Part shown: one piece after another, positions 46,337-55,775 of the stretch | Layout: each line of letters starts with the position of its first letter | Position numbering within the stretch: the stretch's first letter is position 1 | Assembly (NCBI GenBank): GCA_002840735.1 | Contig: PHBY01000003.1 | Coordinates: 122,734-186,733 of the forward strand | Reading direction: 5' to 3' | Source: Chloroflexi bacterium HGW-Chloroflexi-2 | GTDB lineage: Bacteria > Chloroflexota > Anaerolineae > Anaerolineales > Anaerolineaceae | DNA: 64,000 nt | Translations under genes and position numbers: made by a program | The notes under the pieces: generated by a model | Database searches by the model: none | Seen by the model: only the letters and a program-made list of their open reading frames with translations | What the model was told of the DNA's origin: nothing

Positions 46337-48148
46337 GTGAGCAACACAGCATCTTATTTAGATTATGACTTAAAAAATGTAATTACCAAAAGCAGGATTA
46401 AAGGCCTCTGGCGTTTGATGCATGGTTACCATTGGAAATATATTGGGGCTGTGATCAGTCTGGGAATTTCTGCCAGTGCCAAAACATCAACCTATTTGTT
46501 ATTGAGCTTCTTCATTGATAATTTCTTTGTCACGGATGAAAGACCGGTAAGCCTGGCAATGATTGCGGCTGGATTTGTTTTGTTAGCTGGCATAGAAGGT
46601 GGATTTTCTTTTTTAAGTGGTCGTCTGGCTGCCGAGACGGCTGAAGGATCAACGCGCAGACTTCGAAATTATCTTTACGATCACATTCAACACCTGACAT
46701 TCACCTACCACGACAAAATGCAAACGGGTGAACTGATTCAGCGATCTACTTCAGATGTAGATGCTTTAAGGAGATTCTTTGCCGATCAGGCAATAGGGAT
46801 TGGTAGGATTGTCATATTGTTTGCAGTTAATTTTGCAATGATAACTACAATCAACGTTCAGCTTGCATTTATTTCCATCATCGTCGTGCCAGTAATCGTT
46901 ATTACATCCATATTGTTTTTTAAACAGGTATCCAAAAAATATGAAGCCTACCAGGAACAGGATGCAATTGTTTCTACCAATCTGCAGGAGAATTTATCCG
47001 GTGTGCGTGTGGTAAAAGCATTTGCCAGACAATCCTATGAAATGGATAAGTTTGAAAAAGAGAACTGGAAAAAATATGTCCTCGGTAAACGTTTGTTATT
47101 GATGCACTCATTATTCTGGCCAATCTCAGATATTGTCTGTGGCGTTCAGATGATTACCGGATTCTACATGGGAGCTGTTTTCGCCATCAATGGAACAATT
47201 TCCGTCGGGTCCTATCTGGCATATGCGGGCATGTTAATCTGGATCATCTGGCCGATGAGAAATCTTGGTCGTTTGATTGTTCAGTTATCCACGGGTATGG
47301 TTTCCTTTGGACGTGTATTGGAAATTATCAAACAGGATCGCGAACCGCTCGATACAGGTTCAGCCGTTATTCCCCAAAAGCTGAATGGCGAAATCGTGTT
47401 CAAAAATGTTGGTTTCAAATATGAAGAAGGAGAACCTGTACTGGAAGACATCAATATCCATGTAAAACCTGGTCAGGTCATCGCGCTGCTTGGTTCCACC
47501 GGTTCTGGTAAAACTTCATTGGTGAATTTGTTACCCAGATTTTATGAATACACCTCCGGTCAACTATTATTGGATGGTGTGGAATTAAATGAATATCCTC
47601 GCCGATACTTGCGCAGTCAAATCGGAATCGTTGAACAGGAACCATTTCTATTCTCGCGCAGTATTCGGGAAAATATAACCTATGGTGTTGGAAAGAAGGT
47701 TGATCAACATGAAATTGAAACCGCAGCTAAAAACGCAGCAGTACATGATGTGATCACCGGATTTCCAGAAGGTTATGCGACGCTGGTTGGAGAAAAAGGT
47801 GTGACGCTCTCGGGTGGTCAGAAACAGAGAGTGGCAATTGCTCGAACATTGTTGAAAAATCCAAGAATTTTGATTTTTGATGACTCAACCTCATCGGTGG
47901 ATACCGAAACAGAATCAGAAATTCGAAGTGCATTAAAAAATCTAATGGCAGATCGCACCACCTTCATTATTGCACATAGAATACAGAGCATAATGGAAGC
48001 CGATCAAATTCTGGTGATGGATAAAGGAAAAATAATTCAGGCAGGAACGCATCAGGAATTAATGCAAGTAGATGGTATGTACCGACAGATATACGACATT
48101 CAGACACGAATTGAAACGGAACTTGAAAAGGAGATAGCCAATGTCTGA
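46337..48148 (+). CDS. ABC exporter subunit with degenerate catalytic site (heterodimer subunit A)
   Basis: This 603-residue half-transporter has six transmembrane helices (about 35-310) and a nucleotide-binding domain. It has Walker A GSTGSGKTS and a canonical LSGGQ (491-495). Walker B is followed by Asp instead of the catalytic Glu (FDDST, D515-D516). The GTG at 46337 is chosen because GGAG lies 6 nt before it; the frame extends to 46283 without a ribosome site. It pairs with the next gene (overlap 8 nt) as a heterodimeric lipid or drug exporter of the TM287/288-BmrCD type. Confidence 0.93.
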   Translation: MSNTASYLDYDLKNVITKSRIKGLWRLMHGYHWKYIGAVISLGISASAKTSTYLLLSFFIDNFFVTDERPVSLAMIAAGFVLLAGIEGGFSFLSGRLAAETAEGSTRRLRNYLYDHIQHLTFTYHDKMQTGELIQRSTSDVDALRRFFADQAIGIGRIVILFAVNFAMITTINVQLAFISIIVVPVIVITSILFFKQVSKKYEAYQEQDAIVSTNLQENLSGVRVVKAFARQSYEMDKFEKENWKKYVLGKRLLLMHSLFWPISDIVCGVQMITGFYMGAVFAINGTISVGSYLAYAGMLIWIIWPMRNLGRLIVQLSTGMVSFGRVLEIIKQDREPLDTGSAVIPQKLNGEIVFKNVGFKYEEGEPVLEDINIHVKPGQVIALLGSTGSGKTSLVNLLPRFYEYTSGQLLLDGVELNEYPRRYLRSQIGIVEQEPFLFSRSIRENITYGVGKKVDQHEIETAAKNAAVHDVITGFPEGYATLVGEKGVTLSGGQKQRVAIARTLLKNPRILIFDDSTSSVDTETESEIRSALKNLMADRTTFIIAHRIQSIMEADQILVMDKGKIIQAGTHQELMQVDGMYRQIYDIQTRIETELEKEIANV

Positions 48149-49979
48149 AGAATATTTAGAAGAAGAGGATTTTCAAACAAAATTTACAGGAAAAACCTTC
48201 CTGAGAATATTGGGACTCACAAAACCACATTGGAAATGGGTGATCGGTTTCCTGTTAGCCATTGCTTCAGTGTCTGGATTGGATTCATTTTTCACTTACT
48301 TAAGCAAACGCATTGTCGATGAAGGAATTGTTGCCGGAAATAAAGATGCACTGATTGGCATCCTTTCCATTTATGGGGCTTTACTGGTGGTACAGGCAAT
48401 CTTTGCGTTCTTCTTCATTTATCTTGCCGGTGTCTTAGGTGAAAGAATCAGGTACGATTTGCGTAAGGCATTATTCAATCACCTGCAGAAATTATCACTT
48501 TCTTACTATAGCCGCACGCCGGTGGGGTGGATCATGTCCCGAGTCACATCTGACACAGAACGCGTTGCCGATCTGGTCACCTGGGGACTACTCGATATGA
48601 CCTGGGGATTCATGAATATTGTGACTTCCATGATTTTCATGTTAATCATCAGTTGGAAACTGGCTATCCTGGTGTTTATTGCACTCCCCATCCTGTTTTA
48701 TGTATCCATACAATTCAGGAAAAGAATTCTGGTTCAGTTTAGAAATGTTCGGAAATTAAATTCAAAAATTACAGGCGCATACAACGAGAATATTACCGGT
48801 GTGAGAGTCATCAAAGCACTTGGCCGCGAATCCGGAAATCTGGAAGAATTTAGCTATATCACGAGCGATATGTATAAAGCTTCTTACCGTGCAGCCTGGC
48901 TGTCAGCGTTATTCTTACCTACCGTTCAAATCGTCTCATCCTTTGCATTGGGTGCCATTGTCTGGTACGGTGGACTGCAGGCAGATTATGGCTTGATCAC
49001 AATTGGTGGTATCCAGGCATTCGTTTCTTATGTTACTTTTATGATGTGGCCAATTCAGGATCTTGCCCGCGTCTTTGCAGAAATGCAACATGCCATGGCT
49101 TCGGGAGAACGCATATTTTCACTACTGGATGCAGTTCCCAGTGTCAAAGATCAACCAAAAGCCTATGATCCTGGAACAATTTTTGGCGAGATTGAATTTG
49201 ACCAGGTTTCATTTGCTTACGAGGATAACAAACCGGTATTACAAGATTTCTCCTTAAAAGTCAAACCCGGCGAGACCATTGCGCTGGTGGGACCAACCGG
49301 TGGTGGCAAGACTACGATTGTGAATTTGCTATGCCGCATGTATGAACCGACCAAAGGAAAAATCAAGATCAATGGCAAAGATTACACCGACTTTTCTTTG
49401 CATGGCATCCAATCACGCATTGGCATGGTGCTTCAGACTCCGCACTTATTTTCCGGCACCATCCGGGAAAACCTGCGCTACGGTCGTCTGGATGCTACTG
49501 ATGATGAAATCGAACGAGCAGCCCAATTAGCCGGCGCGCATGAATTCATTACCAAACTGGAAAAAGGCTACGAAGAACCCGTCGGTGAAGGTGGAAATTT
49601 GCTTTCTGTCGGTCAAAAACAATTAATCAGCCTGGCGAGAGCCGTGTTGGCCAATCCCGAATTATTCATCATGGATGAAGCTACCAGCTCTGTGGACACA
49701 CTCACCGAAGCCCTGATTCAACAGGGTATGGAAACCTTAATGAAAAACTCAACCAGTTTCATCATCGCGCATCGTTTGTCGACCATCAAGAAAGCCAACC
49801 GCATTATCGTCATTGAAGATGGTCAGATCTCTGAAATTGGATCGCACTCCGAGTTGCTCAAAAAAGGTGGCAAATATTACAACCTGTACACCAAACAATT
49901 CCGCAATCAAATGGAACAGGTATATGATCCCTTTAAAGAATTAGGTGGAGCGAGCGGGTTGCCGTTGGCAGTGGAATAA
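48141..49979 (+). CDS. ABC exporter subunit with intact catalytic Glu (heterodimer subunit B)
   Basis: This 612-residue half-transporter has six transmembrane helices (about 30-325) and a nucleotide-binding domain with Walker A GPTGGGKTT. Walker B has the catalytic Glu (MDEATSS, E513), but the signature is degenerate (LSVGQ, 488-492). Combined with subunit A, one ATP site has all consensus residues and the other has both defects, which is the pattern of heterodimeric exporters. The start overlaps subunit A by 8 nt. Confidence 0.95.
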   Translation: MSEEYLEEEDFQTKFTGKTFLRILGLTKPHWKWVIGFLLAIASVSGLDSFFTYLSKRIVDEGIVAGNKDALIGILSIYGALLVVQAIFAFFFIYLAGVLGERIRYDLRKALFNHLQKLSLSYYSRTPVGWIMSRVTSDTERVADLVTWGLLDMTWGFMNIVTSMIFMLIISWKLAILVFIALPILFYVSIQFRKRILVQFRNVRKLNSKITGAYNENITGVRVIKALGRESGNLEEFSYITSDMYKASYRAAWLSALFLPTVQIVSSFALGAIVWYGGLQADYGLITIGGIQAFVSYVTFMMWPIQDLARVFAEMQHAMASGERIFSLLDAVPSVKDQPKAYDPGTIFGEIEFDQVSFAYEDNKPVLQDFSLKVKPGETIALVGPTGGGKTTIVNLLCRMYEPTKGKIKINGKDYTDFSLHGIQSRIGMVLQTPHLFSGTIRENLRYGRLDATDDEIERAAQLAGAHEFITKLEKGYEEPVGEGGNLLSVGQKQLISLARAVLANPELFIMDEATSSVDTLTEALIQQGMETLMKNSTSFIIAHRLSTIKKANRIIVIEDGQISEIGSHSELLKKGGKYYNLYTKQFRNQMEQVYDPFKELGGASGLPLAVE

Positions 49980-50108
49980 AATTCATTTTGGGTGAGGAAG
50001 AAATAATTATTTGATAACATCAATCTTATTGATTAACTGCCTTCTCCAAGCAGATTACTTATCATTTAGCCAGATCATTTCTGATAAAGTAGTGTAAATT
50101 TGTGAAGC

Positions 50109-50155
50109 GCAAATGGTATTTTTCCAGGTTTTTATGGCCGTAAAACACCATTTGC
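50109..50155. repeat. Inverted repeat at the left end of repeat copy A
   Basis: GCAAATGGTATTTT and AAAACACCATTTGC form a 14-bp stem with one mismatch around a 19-nt loop. Its right arm holds the CACCATTTGCC that begins the similarity to the copy at 61.2 kb. Confidence 0.6.
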
Positions 50156-50600
50156 CCCACCTTATCCCCGTCCGCAGAGAAAGCGCGCCAAAACAACAGC
50201 AGATCGTTTTATTGCCTGGCCCACAAAAAACGTGTGGGCAGGACAAAAAACGCCTGCAGGTTGTTATCGAGCGCGAATCCCCGTCGTTCTGTTCCCTTCC
50301 ATCGATCTGGTACGCATAGAATTTTCTGGAAAACATTTCGAATCTTCTGACCGCGAGCTAGTTGTTCCATGCGAGTGCCGCCGCGCGCTAGAATGCCAGG
50401 AAACGACACCTGGCGGGCGCGCCATGTTGGGCGGGATCGAGCTGCCCGAATGTTTCCAGAAAATAGAAAAATACTTATTTACGATTTGATTCCATGCTCA
50501 ATTTTCCATTCCACCTATCCAATCCCCACACGCCAGTATCCGTTGTTTTCCCCTCTGCCCTGTGCCATACACCCTTGCAAAAGCACATTCCGGCTGACCA
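50146..50600. repeat. GC-rich direct repeat, copy A (left border of the accessory island)
   Basis: This non-coding stretch shares ordered blocks with 61246-61680 on the same strand. The blocks are CACCATTTGCCC (50146), GCGCCAAAAC (near 50185), a GCCAGT-GTTGTTTCC block (near 50532) and GTGCCATAC-CCC-AAAAGC-CA-TCCGGCTGA-CA (50562-50600). The spacing between first and last block is 416 nt here and 396 nt in the other copy. It also contains local hairpins (50215-50242; 50395-50414). Short frames inside it look like chance. Copies are clearly diverged. Confidence 0.6.
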
Positions 50601-50688
50601 AATATTTATTTAAAAATTATTATTCTAAATATGAAAAGATTTTTTCTCACAATATTAATTTTTTTGCTATATCAATAATTCTGATTTA

Positions 50689-50718
50689 TTGATATTTTTA
50701 GATTGAAATTTGTATAAT
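50689..50718 (+). promoter_or_regulatory. Sigma-70 type promoter for the zinc-ribbon WD40 gene
   Basis: TTGATA (50689-50694) and TATAAT (50713-50718) are 18 nt apart and about 50 nt upstream of the start. AGGAGGGG at 50761-50767 is a strong Shine-Dalgarno. Confidence 0.65.
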
Positions 50719-50771
50719 AAATTTACTCAATTAATAAATTTGTTTATCTAGTTTTATTCAGGAGGGGTTTT

Positions 50772-52607
50772 ATGGCAAAAACAATTTACATTGATGGAGT
50801 CTTCACTATTTTACATTTCAATTCAAGTCCTAGATCTTATTTTGAATCAAGACAAAATGATACTTTTTCTGGCGAGTGTTGTTTTTGTTATTCGCCAATT
50901 AAATTACCATCTATTGATATTGGAGAGCAAAAAGGAGTATCTTGCAAAATATGCAAAAACAAATTAGTTTACTTCACAATTCATCTTAATAACAATCTTG
51001 AGAAGGTATTGGATGTCCATTTTTATGAAAAATCAGGTATTAATGGAATAATGCATATTCTTTTACCAGTAAATTGCCCTGAATTTAACAAATTTTTAAA
51101 GTCCCCAATATTCTTTCAGAAGTCAAATATGAGTGACCTTTTAAGGTTTTCTTATATTATGAACAAAACTAAAGAGCTATTCTTTAATGAAATTCAAGAT
51201 CGAGTTAATTCAAAAAAATATTTTACCGGTGCTAATAACATCATACCAATTTACAATAGCATTAAGAAATTCGAAAAATTTATCGTTCCAGGGGTGAGTG
51301 AAGAACAAAATTCTTTAGATCCCAATGATATTACTGATGCTGCAAATTTTTTGTATAGTGCATTATTAAATCGATATCCAGCTAATATCAATACTCATAA
51401 GGAGGTTAAGGTTGATACAAATATCCTAAATGTCTGTCTTGATATTATTAATTCCGAACAAAATCTAAGTAATAATGATACAACTCAGGATATGGGTTCT
51501 ATTTCAAGTATTGACCCAAAAGTAACACAAAAAGAGAAATCTTTCGAAATTAAAACAAATATTAATAATATATTAGCTCTGTCATTTATTGATGAAGACG
51601 AAATCATTATTGGGGGAGCTGATGGAAAAGTTGGTTTATGGAAAATCTCAAACGGATCTCAAAAGAAAAATTATAAATTTCACACTCAACAAGTATTACA
51701 AGTAAAAAGAATAAACGAAGAGTACTTTGCATCTTCAGGTGAGGACGGTTTGGTTTGTGTTTGGTATAAAAAGAGTAATAAGGTTGACAGATATTTTGAT
51801 TTTGATAAGTTTATCAGACCACCATCTTTTTCTTTACAAGGTATTGGAAAAGCTTATGTGCCAAATATTCTTCCTCATCACAGTAATGACTTTATTATTT
51901 TATTCCCTTCTGGGGGTAGTGTTTTCCCTCCGTATCTATGGAAACCAGAGAATAATAAAATATATTTTTTAGGTGGTTCAGATAAAATCCCATGTGGCAT
52001 AAACACAGGATGTATAAATAATGAAGGAAATTGTATAGTTTATACAAGCAATACTTCAATTATTGGATATGATATTTCGTTTGGATATATTATTTTTGAA
52101 TTTGGCGGATTACCGGTAGCCCATTTGAATAATCAAACAAAAAATATAATATATTACACAGATTCTGAATTACAAAACAATGTTATTCAAAAGATTTGTG
52201 AGAACCACAGGAAGCCAATAACATGTATAGAATTTTCGAATAATGATCAATTTTTCGCAACAGGAAGTGAAGATAGCTCAATCAGATTATGGGATTTTGA
52301 GGACATTTCGCAAAATTTTGAGGATGTTTCGAATATATTTGAGATTGAAGTTGGAAATCATCCCAAGCCAATTGTTTTTGATGGTCTAAATAATAATGTT
52401 ATTTCGGTTGCTTTCTTGGAAAACGATGAATTACTATTAGGTGCTAGTCAAGATGGTGAAATTATTATTTGGGAGGTTGCTACTAAAAAGGTAGTCAAGA
52501 AAATCACATCAACTATAGACGAAATAACTTCTTTTGCAATATCCCCGGATAAAGTTAAGATTGCTTTTGGGTCAAATGATGGATTAGTGCAAATTCTTTC
52601 AATATAA
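50772..52607 (+). CDS. WD40-repeat protein with N-terminal zinc ribbon
   Basis: The 611-residue protein has a two-CxxC zinc ribbon near the N-terminus (C36/C39 and C58/C61). A helical region of unknown type follows (about 75-250), then a WD40 propeller (about 265-611). Blades are marked by GGADGKVGLWK, SGEDGLVCVWY, TGSEDSSIRLWDF, GASQDGEIIIWEV and GSNDGLVQIL. Several middle blades are divergent, so the propeller may have six or seven. There is no signal peptide or transmembrane helix. The gene is very AT-rich compared with the flanks. It is likely a scaffold or sensor; the function is unknown. Confidence 0.85.
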   Translation: MAKTIYIDGVFTILHFNSSPRSYFESRQNDTFSGECCFCYSPIKLPSIDIGEQKGVSCKICKNKLVYFTIHLNNNLEKVLDVHFYEKSGINGIMHILLPVNCPEFNKFLKSPIFFQKSNMSDLLRFSYIMNKTKELFFNEIQDRVNSKKYFTGANNIIPIYNSIKKFEKFIVPGVSEEQNSLDPNDITDAANFLYSALLNRYPANINTHKEVKVDTNILNVCLDIINSEQNLSNNDTTQDMGSISSIDPKVTQKEKSFEIKTNINNILALSFIDEDEIIIGGADGKVGLWKISNGSQKKNYKFHTQQVLQVKRINEEYFASSGEDGLVCVWYKKSNKVDRYFDFDKFIRPPSFSLQGIGKAYVPNILPHHSNDFIILFPSGGSVFPPYLWKPENNKIYFLGGSDKIPCGINTGCINNEGNCIVYTSNTSIIGYDISFGYIIFEFGGLPVAHLNNQTKNIIYYTDSELQNNVIQKICENHRKPITCIEFSNNDQFFATGSEDSSIRLWDFEDISQNFEDVSNIFEIEVGNHPKPIVFDGLNNNVISVAFLENDELLLGASQDGEIIIWEVATKKVVKKITSTIDEITSFAISPDKVKIAFGSNDGLVQILSI

Positions 52608-52873
52608 TCTTTTTCCGATGGCAAGCTCAATATTTTTTGATTACTAATTTCCTGATAAATATTGACTTTATCGTAATCTATCTAAACTTAAGATTTAAAC
52701 AATTGATATATAGTTTTGTTTATTTTTTAATGCTAAAGAAATTTAGTGATGGGGCATTATTGTGCCACCACTGCTACTTCAGGTTTCAATTATTTTCCAA
52801 CAAGAATGTAATCTGAATTAACTGAATTGAATTCTCATACCTTTATACATCTTTTTCACCCAAGAAAAGTATA

Positions 52874-53482
52874 TTATTTTCTTTTGTTCCACTCATTTAA
52901 TTGTTGTATAGGAATTTTTATATAACTCATTGCATAGTGATTTTCATCATATTCATATTCCCGATATTCGAAAACACTGTTTAAGTAAAATTCTGGAAAA
53001 ATAAATTCGTAAGAACATTTTGAAATTATTTTTTTATCCTTACAAACTCGATACTTATTAAATTCTTTTAAAACTCCTTGAAAATAAGTCACTATTCTGT
53101 TGTCAGGGCCATGATCTACTTTCCAAGCGATTTCAGAGATAGGGGTCACATAATAGTCATCAATAATATTTAACAAATCAAAACCAGTAGCACTTTGACA
53201 TAAAGTTAATCCATCTATAAAGGCTATCCAACTTCCTCCAATATGCCTACGAATTACTTCACCGAGATAAGAACCTATCCATGTTAAACCTCCATCTTTT
53301 TCTAATCTGGAAGAACGCACGCCATTGAGACTTAGGTTTGTTAAAAACTTGTCGAATATTGACAGACTCGATACTGAAAAATCTAAGTTTTCATTAGTTA
53401 TTCGTTGAAATTCATCAACAAAGTTGGTAGCCAGTATTTTCATTTTTTCATCTACTTCTACTCTCATCATAATGGTTCCCAT
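52874..53482 (-). CDS. Hypothetical protein with GEVIRRHIGGSW motif
   Basis: The 202-residue protein has no signal peptide. The segment WIGSYLGEVIRRHIGGSW (about 68-85) resembles a motif shared by several small bacterial families of unknown function related to DUF3806/DUF6278, often with immunity or accessory roles. The rest is mixed alpha/beta with many aromatic residues. GGAGGG before the ATG supports the start. It converges with the zinc-ribbon WD40 gene and belongs to the AT-rich island. Confidence 0.7.
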   Translation of the reverse strand: MGTIMMRVEVDEKMKILATNFVDEFQRITNENLDFSVSSLSIFDKFLTNLSLNGVRSSRLEKDGGLTWIGSYLGEVIRRHIGGSWIAFIDGLTLCQSATGFDLLNIIDDYYVTPISEIAWKVDHGPDNRIVTYFQGVLKEFNKYRVCKDKKIISKCSYEFIFPEFYLNSVFEYREYEYDENHYAMSYIKIPIQQLNEWNKRK

Positions 53483-53644
53483 AATTTCCCTCCAATTCGT
53501 AAAATAATTATATATTTTTTTACTGTAGAGAAATTATTTTTGAGGTTGAATCGATAAAAAAAGAATAATCTTTGCATGCAGGTGAATTCTTTACACAAAG
53601 ATTTATTTCATCCAATCTGACAGACCAAATAATATGAATTCAAT

Positions 53645-53673
53645 TTGATTTTCTCTTTTTGTTTCGCTATAAT
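53645..53673 (+). promoter_or_regulatory. Sigma-70 type promoter in the island
   Basis: TTGATT (53645-53650) and TATAAT (53668-53673) are 17 nt apart. The nearest gene downstream starts at 53835, leaving a leader of about 155 nt. The rest of the 53483-53834 gap shows only AT-rich sequence. Confidence 0.6.
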
Positions 53674-53834
53674 ATTTTCATTCATATAAATCTTCAGGGT
53701 GGATAACATTGAAATGAACAACATAATCACATCATCAAATTAGATGTTATTAAGTCACCTCAAGAAATTCTCCCACATTTTCAATCAATTAATAATAAAA
53801 AAAATTACAAGATTTCTGTTTTTTAGGTGTAAAT

Positions 53835-54356
53835 ATGTCAAACAAGAAAACGAGAAAAGTTTTTAAAGCAATTAAAGCAGCTGTGTATTCAAAGTGTTTT
53901 TATGATTTATTAGCTTTAGGTTATTTTGGAGTTGATGCAACACATTTTTTCAAATCTCTAATCCCAAGGGAGAATTATTTTGTAATTCCTGAAGAAGCTC
54001 TTGGTAAAAAAGGAACACAAATATCAGAAGCATTAAGTGAATTATTGGATTCATTTCTTGTTCCTTTAATGGATTCTGATGGAACACCAATCGAAGTAAA
54101 TGGTGAGTTTGTATTTGATGAAATTGATAAAAAAATATTTCTAAATAAAAAAAATAAATTAGAAAGTCTTTCACCAGGAATTTTTGCAAAGATACAAGAA
54201 ATTGTACTTAATGAACCGGGATATACACGATTTTGCTTTCCCGAAGAAATGATTTTATACGAATTCATGAGTGAAGGGTGGAGTTTCGTTGGAAAAGAAG
54301 TGAAATTTTCAGAAAATGGTTCTGAATTAGGTACTTTATACACATTTTCAAAATAA
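53835..54356 (+). CDS. Hypothetical protein of the AT-rich island
   Basis: The 173-residue soluble protein starts with a basic helix (KKTRKVFKAIKAAVYSK). A mixed alpha/beta body with acidic and aromatic patches follows (LLDSFLVPLMDSDGTPIEV; FCFPEEMILYEFM). No domain or catalytic motif was recognised. It starts a + strand run that continues through the WYL/J-domain gene, the orphan at 55776 and the second WD40 gene, so it may belong to the same transcription unit. Confidence 0.65.
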   Translation: MSNKKTRKVFKAIKAAVYSKCFYDLLALGYFGVDATHFFKSLIPRENYFVIPEEALGKKGTQISEALSELLDSFLVPLMDSDGTPIEVNGEFVFDEIDKKIFLNKKNKLESLSPGIFAKIQEIVLNEPGYTRFCFPEEMILYEFMSEGWSFVGKEVKFSENGSELGTLYTFSK

Positions 54357-54377
54357 AATTATAAGTAATTACAAGTC

Positions 54378-54563
54378 ATGATTGAATTTCCCGAAAATAT
54401 TCTAACTTTCCAGGACAATCCTCTAGGCCATACTATTGACCATTACCTTTCGGTTCACCAACCAGAGTCGGATGAGGAAGAAAGCAGAATGGTTTATATG
54501 GGTGTAATGAGAGCAAAACATGTCCTGCATCTATCAACATATTTCCGAGCACCAAATAGATAA
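54378..54563 (+). pseudogene. Fragment resembling UvrD-family helicase motif VI
   Basis: The 61-codon frame ends with EEESRMVYMGVMRAKHVLHLS, which resembles motif VI of superfamily I helicases (typically EERRLxYVAxTRAKxxLxL). The Thr of TRA is Met here, and nothing upstream encodes motifs I-V. It looks like the 3' remnant of a helicase gene lost from the island. A real small protein is possible but less likely. Confidence 0.5.
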
Positions 54564-54658
54564 GGGAAGAAATTGAAACGACAATCTTCAAGAAACTTTT
54601 ACAAGATACCGGATTCTATTCTGAAATCTTTTTATTTTTGAAAATCGAGGATAAATAA

Positions 54659-55732
54659 TTGATTAAAAATTATCGGGAAATAATAAACTGGGCCATTTGG
54701 AATAAAGAGAAAGTGACAGTTACTTATCGTGATTATTATGGCCAAATAACAAATCGAGAAGTTTTACCAATCGAATGGTTGACTCCGGAAAAATTTAAAG
54801 CATATTGTTATTTACGAGAATCAGAACGAATTTTTAGATTATCTAATTTAGTAAATTTAACTTCATCATTTGAAAAGATGAATGAACCATTTCCAAATTT
54901 ACAAAATCACACCAGTGAAAAATTATATTCGAAAGAATTAATCGTAACAGAAATTAACGATAATGAGGAAGAAATCCTTCAAAAAAAATTAGATGATCTG
55001 AAGCAAATATTAGCTGGCGAGGAATTAATATTAGCAACATTAAAAGCTGAATTAATTATTTTTGAAAAAAGATACTCAAACCAAGTTGGAAAATTGTTTG
55101 AAGAACTGGATGAATTAGATGCAAAGATCGCAGAAATTTATTACAAACTTCACCCTACTGATTTTGAAGCTAAAGAAAATTTTGATTACGTGAAAGATTA
55201 TGCTAGTCATTCAGAAAATGATCCAACATCTGAAAAAGAAGAATTAAATGTAACCAAACATTTCAAAACTACCGAGACATTGCGGTCTCTTTATCATAAG
55301 GTTGCGAAGTTAATTCATCCAGATTTGGCCATAGATCCTTTAGAAAAAGAAATGCGGAATGAGTGGATGCGAGAAGTAAATTCTGCCTTCGAAATGAATG
55401 ATGAGGACACAATTAAAAAGATTTTAGAAGATTGTGAAAAAATTATTAGTAAACAAAAACCCATCCTTGAATTTAAATGCGAAAGACTCAGAAAATTGAT
55501 TCTTCAAATCCAATTACGAATTCAATCAATCAAACGTGAATTACAAATACTCAAGCAATCAGAATTGTATTTGCTAATGTTAAAGGTGAAGGAAGCTGAA
55601 ATAAATGGTGTAGATTTACTGGCTGATATGGCAAAAGGAGTTAAGGAAAAAATAATTGACAGAAAAAATACTTTTGAAATTCTTAGTCAAGAATTAAAAA
55701 AAGAAACAAGTTCTCGAGACCAATTTGTATAA
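54659..55732 (+). CDS. WYL-like / coiled-coil / J-domain protein
   Basis: The 357-residue protein begins with a WYL-like SH3-type fold (about 5-70: VTVTYRDYYGQITNREVLPIEWL and YLRESERIFRLSNLVNL). A long charged coiled coil follows (about 100-165), then a J-domain-like segment (about 205-262) with the HPD tripeptide at 220-222 (AKLIHPDLA) and VNSAFEMND, and a second helical region. HPD is what J-proteins use to stimulate Hsp70. The start is TTG with GAGG before it. The fusion suggests a sensor of a nucleic acid or ligand that calls on a chaperone; this is an inference. Confidence 0.75.
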   Translation: MIKNYREIINWAIWNKEKVTVTYRDYYGQITNREVLPIEWLTPEKFKAYCYLRESERIFRLSNLVNLTSSFEKMNEPFPNLQNHTSEKLYSKELIVTEINDNEEEILQKKLDDLKQILAGEELILATLKAELIIFEKRYSNQVGKLFEELDELDAKIAEIYYKLHPTDFEAKENFDYVKDYASHSENDPTSEKEELNVTKHFKTTETLRSLYHKVAKLIHPDLAIDPLEKEMRNEWMREVNSAFEMNDEDTIKKILEDCEKIISKQKPILEFKCERLRKLILQIQLRIQSIKRELQILKQSELYLLMLKVKEAEINGVDLLADMAKGVKEKIIDRKNTFEILSQELKKETSSRDQFV

Positions 55733-55775
55733 ATCAGATATGAATGTAATTGCTACTTTATGAAAGGGGTAAAAA

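Larger units (their letters stand above)
49980..50771. other. 792-bp intergenic region before the accessory island
   Basis: The region holds repeat copy A in its GC-rich middle, an AT-rich right end with the promoter of the first WD40 gene, and no convincing gene. Several short frames on both strands overlap each other, lack Shine-Dalgarno sites and have atypical composition. Confidence 0.6.

Noticed and set aside
50055..50692. Several overlapping short frames on both strands in the intergenic region before the first WD40 gene
   Set aside because: They overlap one another, lack ribosome sites, show no recognisable protein pattern and coincide with a GC-rich non-coding repeat.
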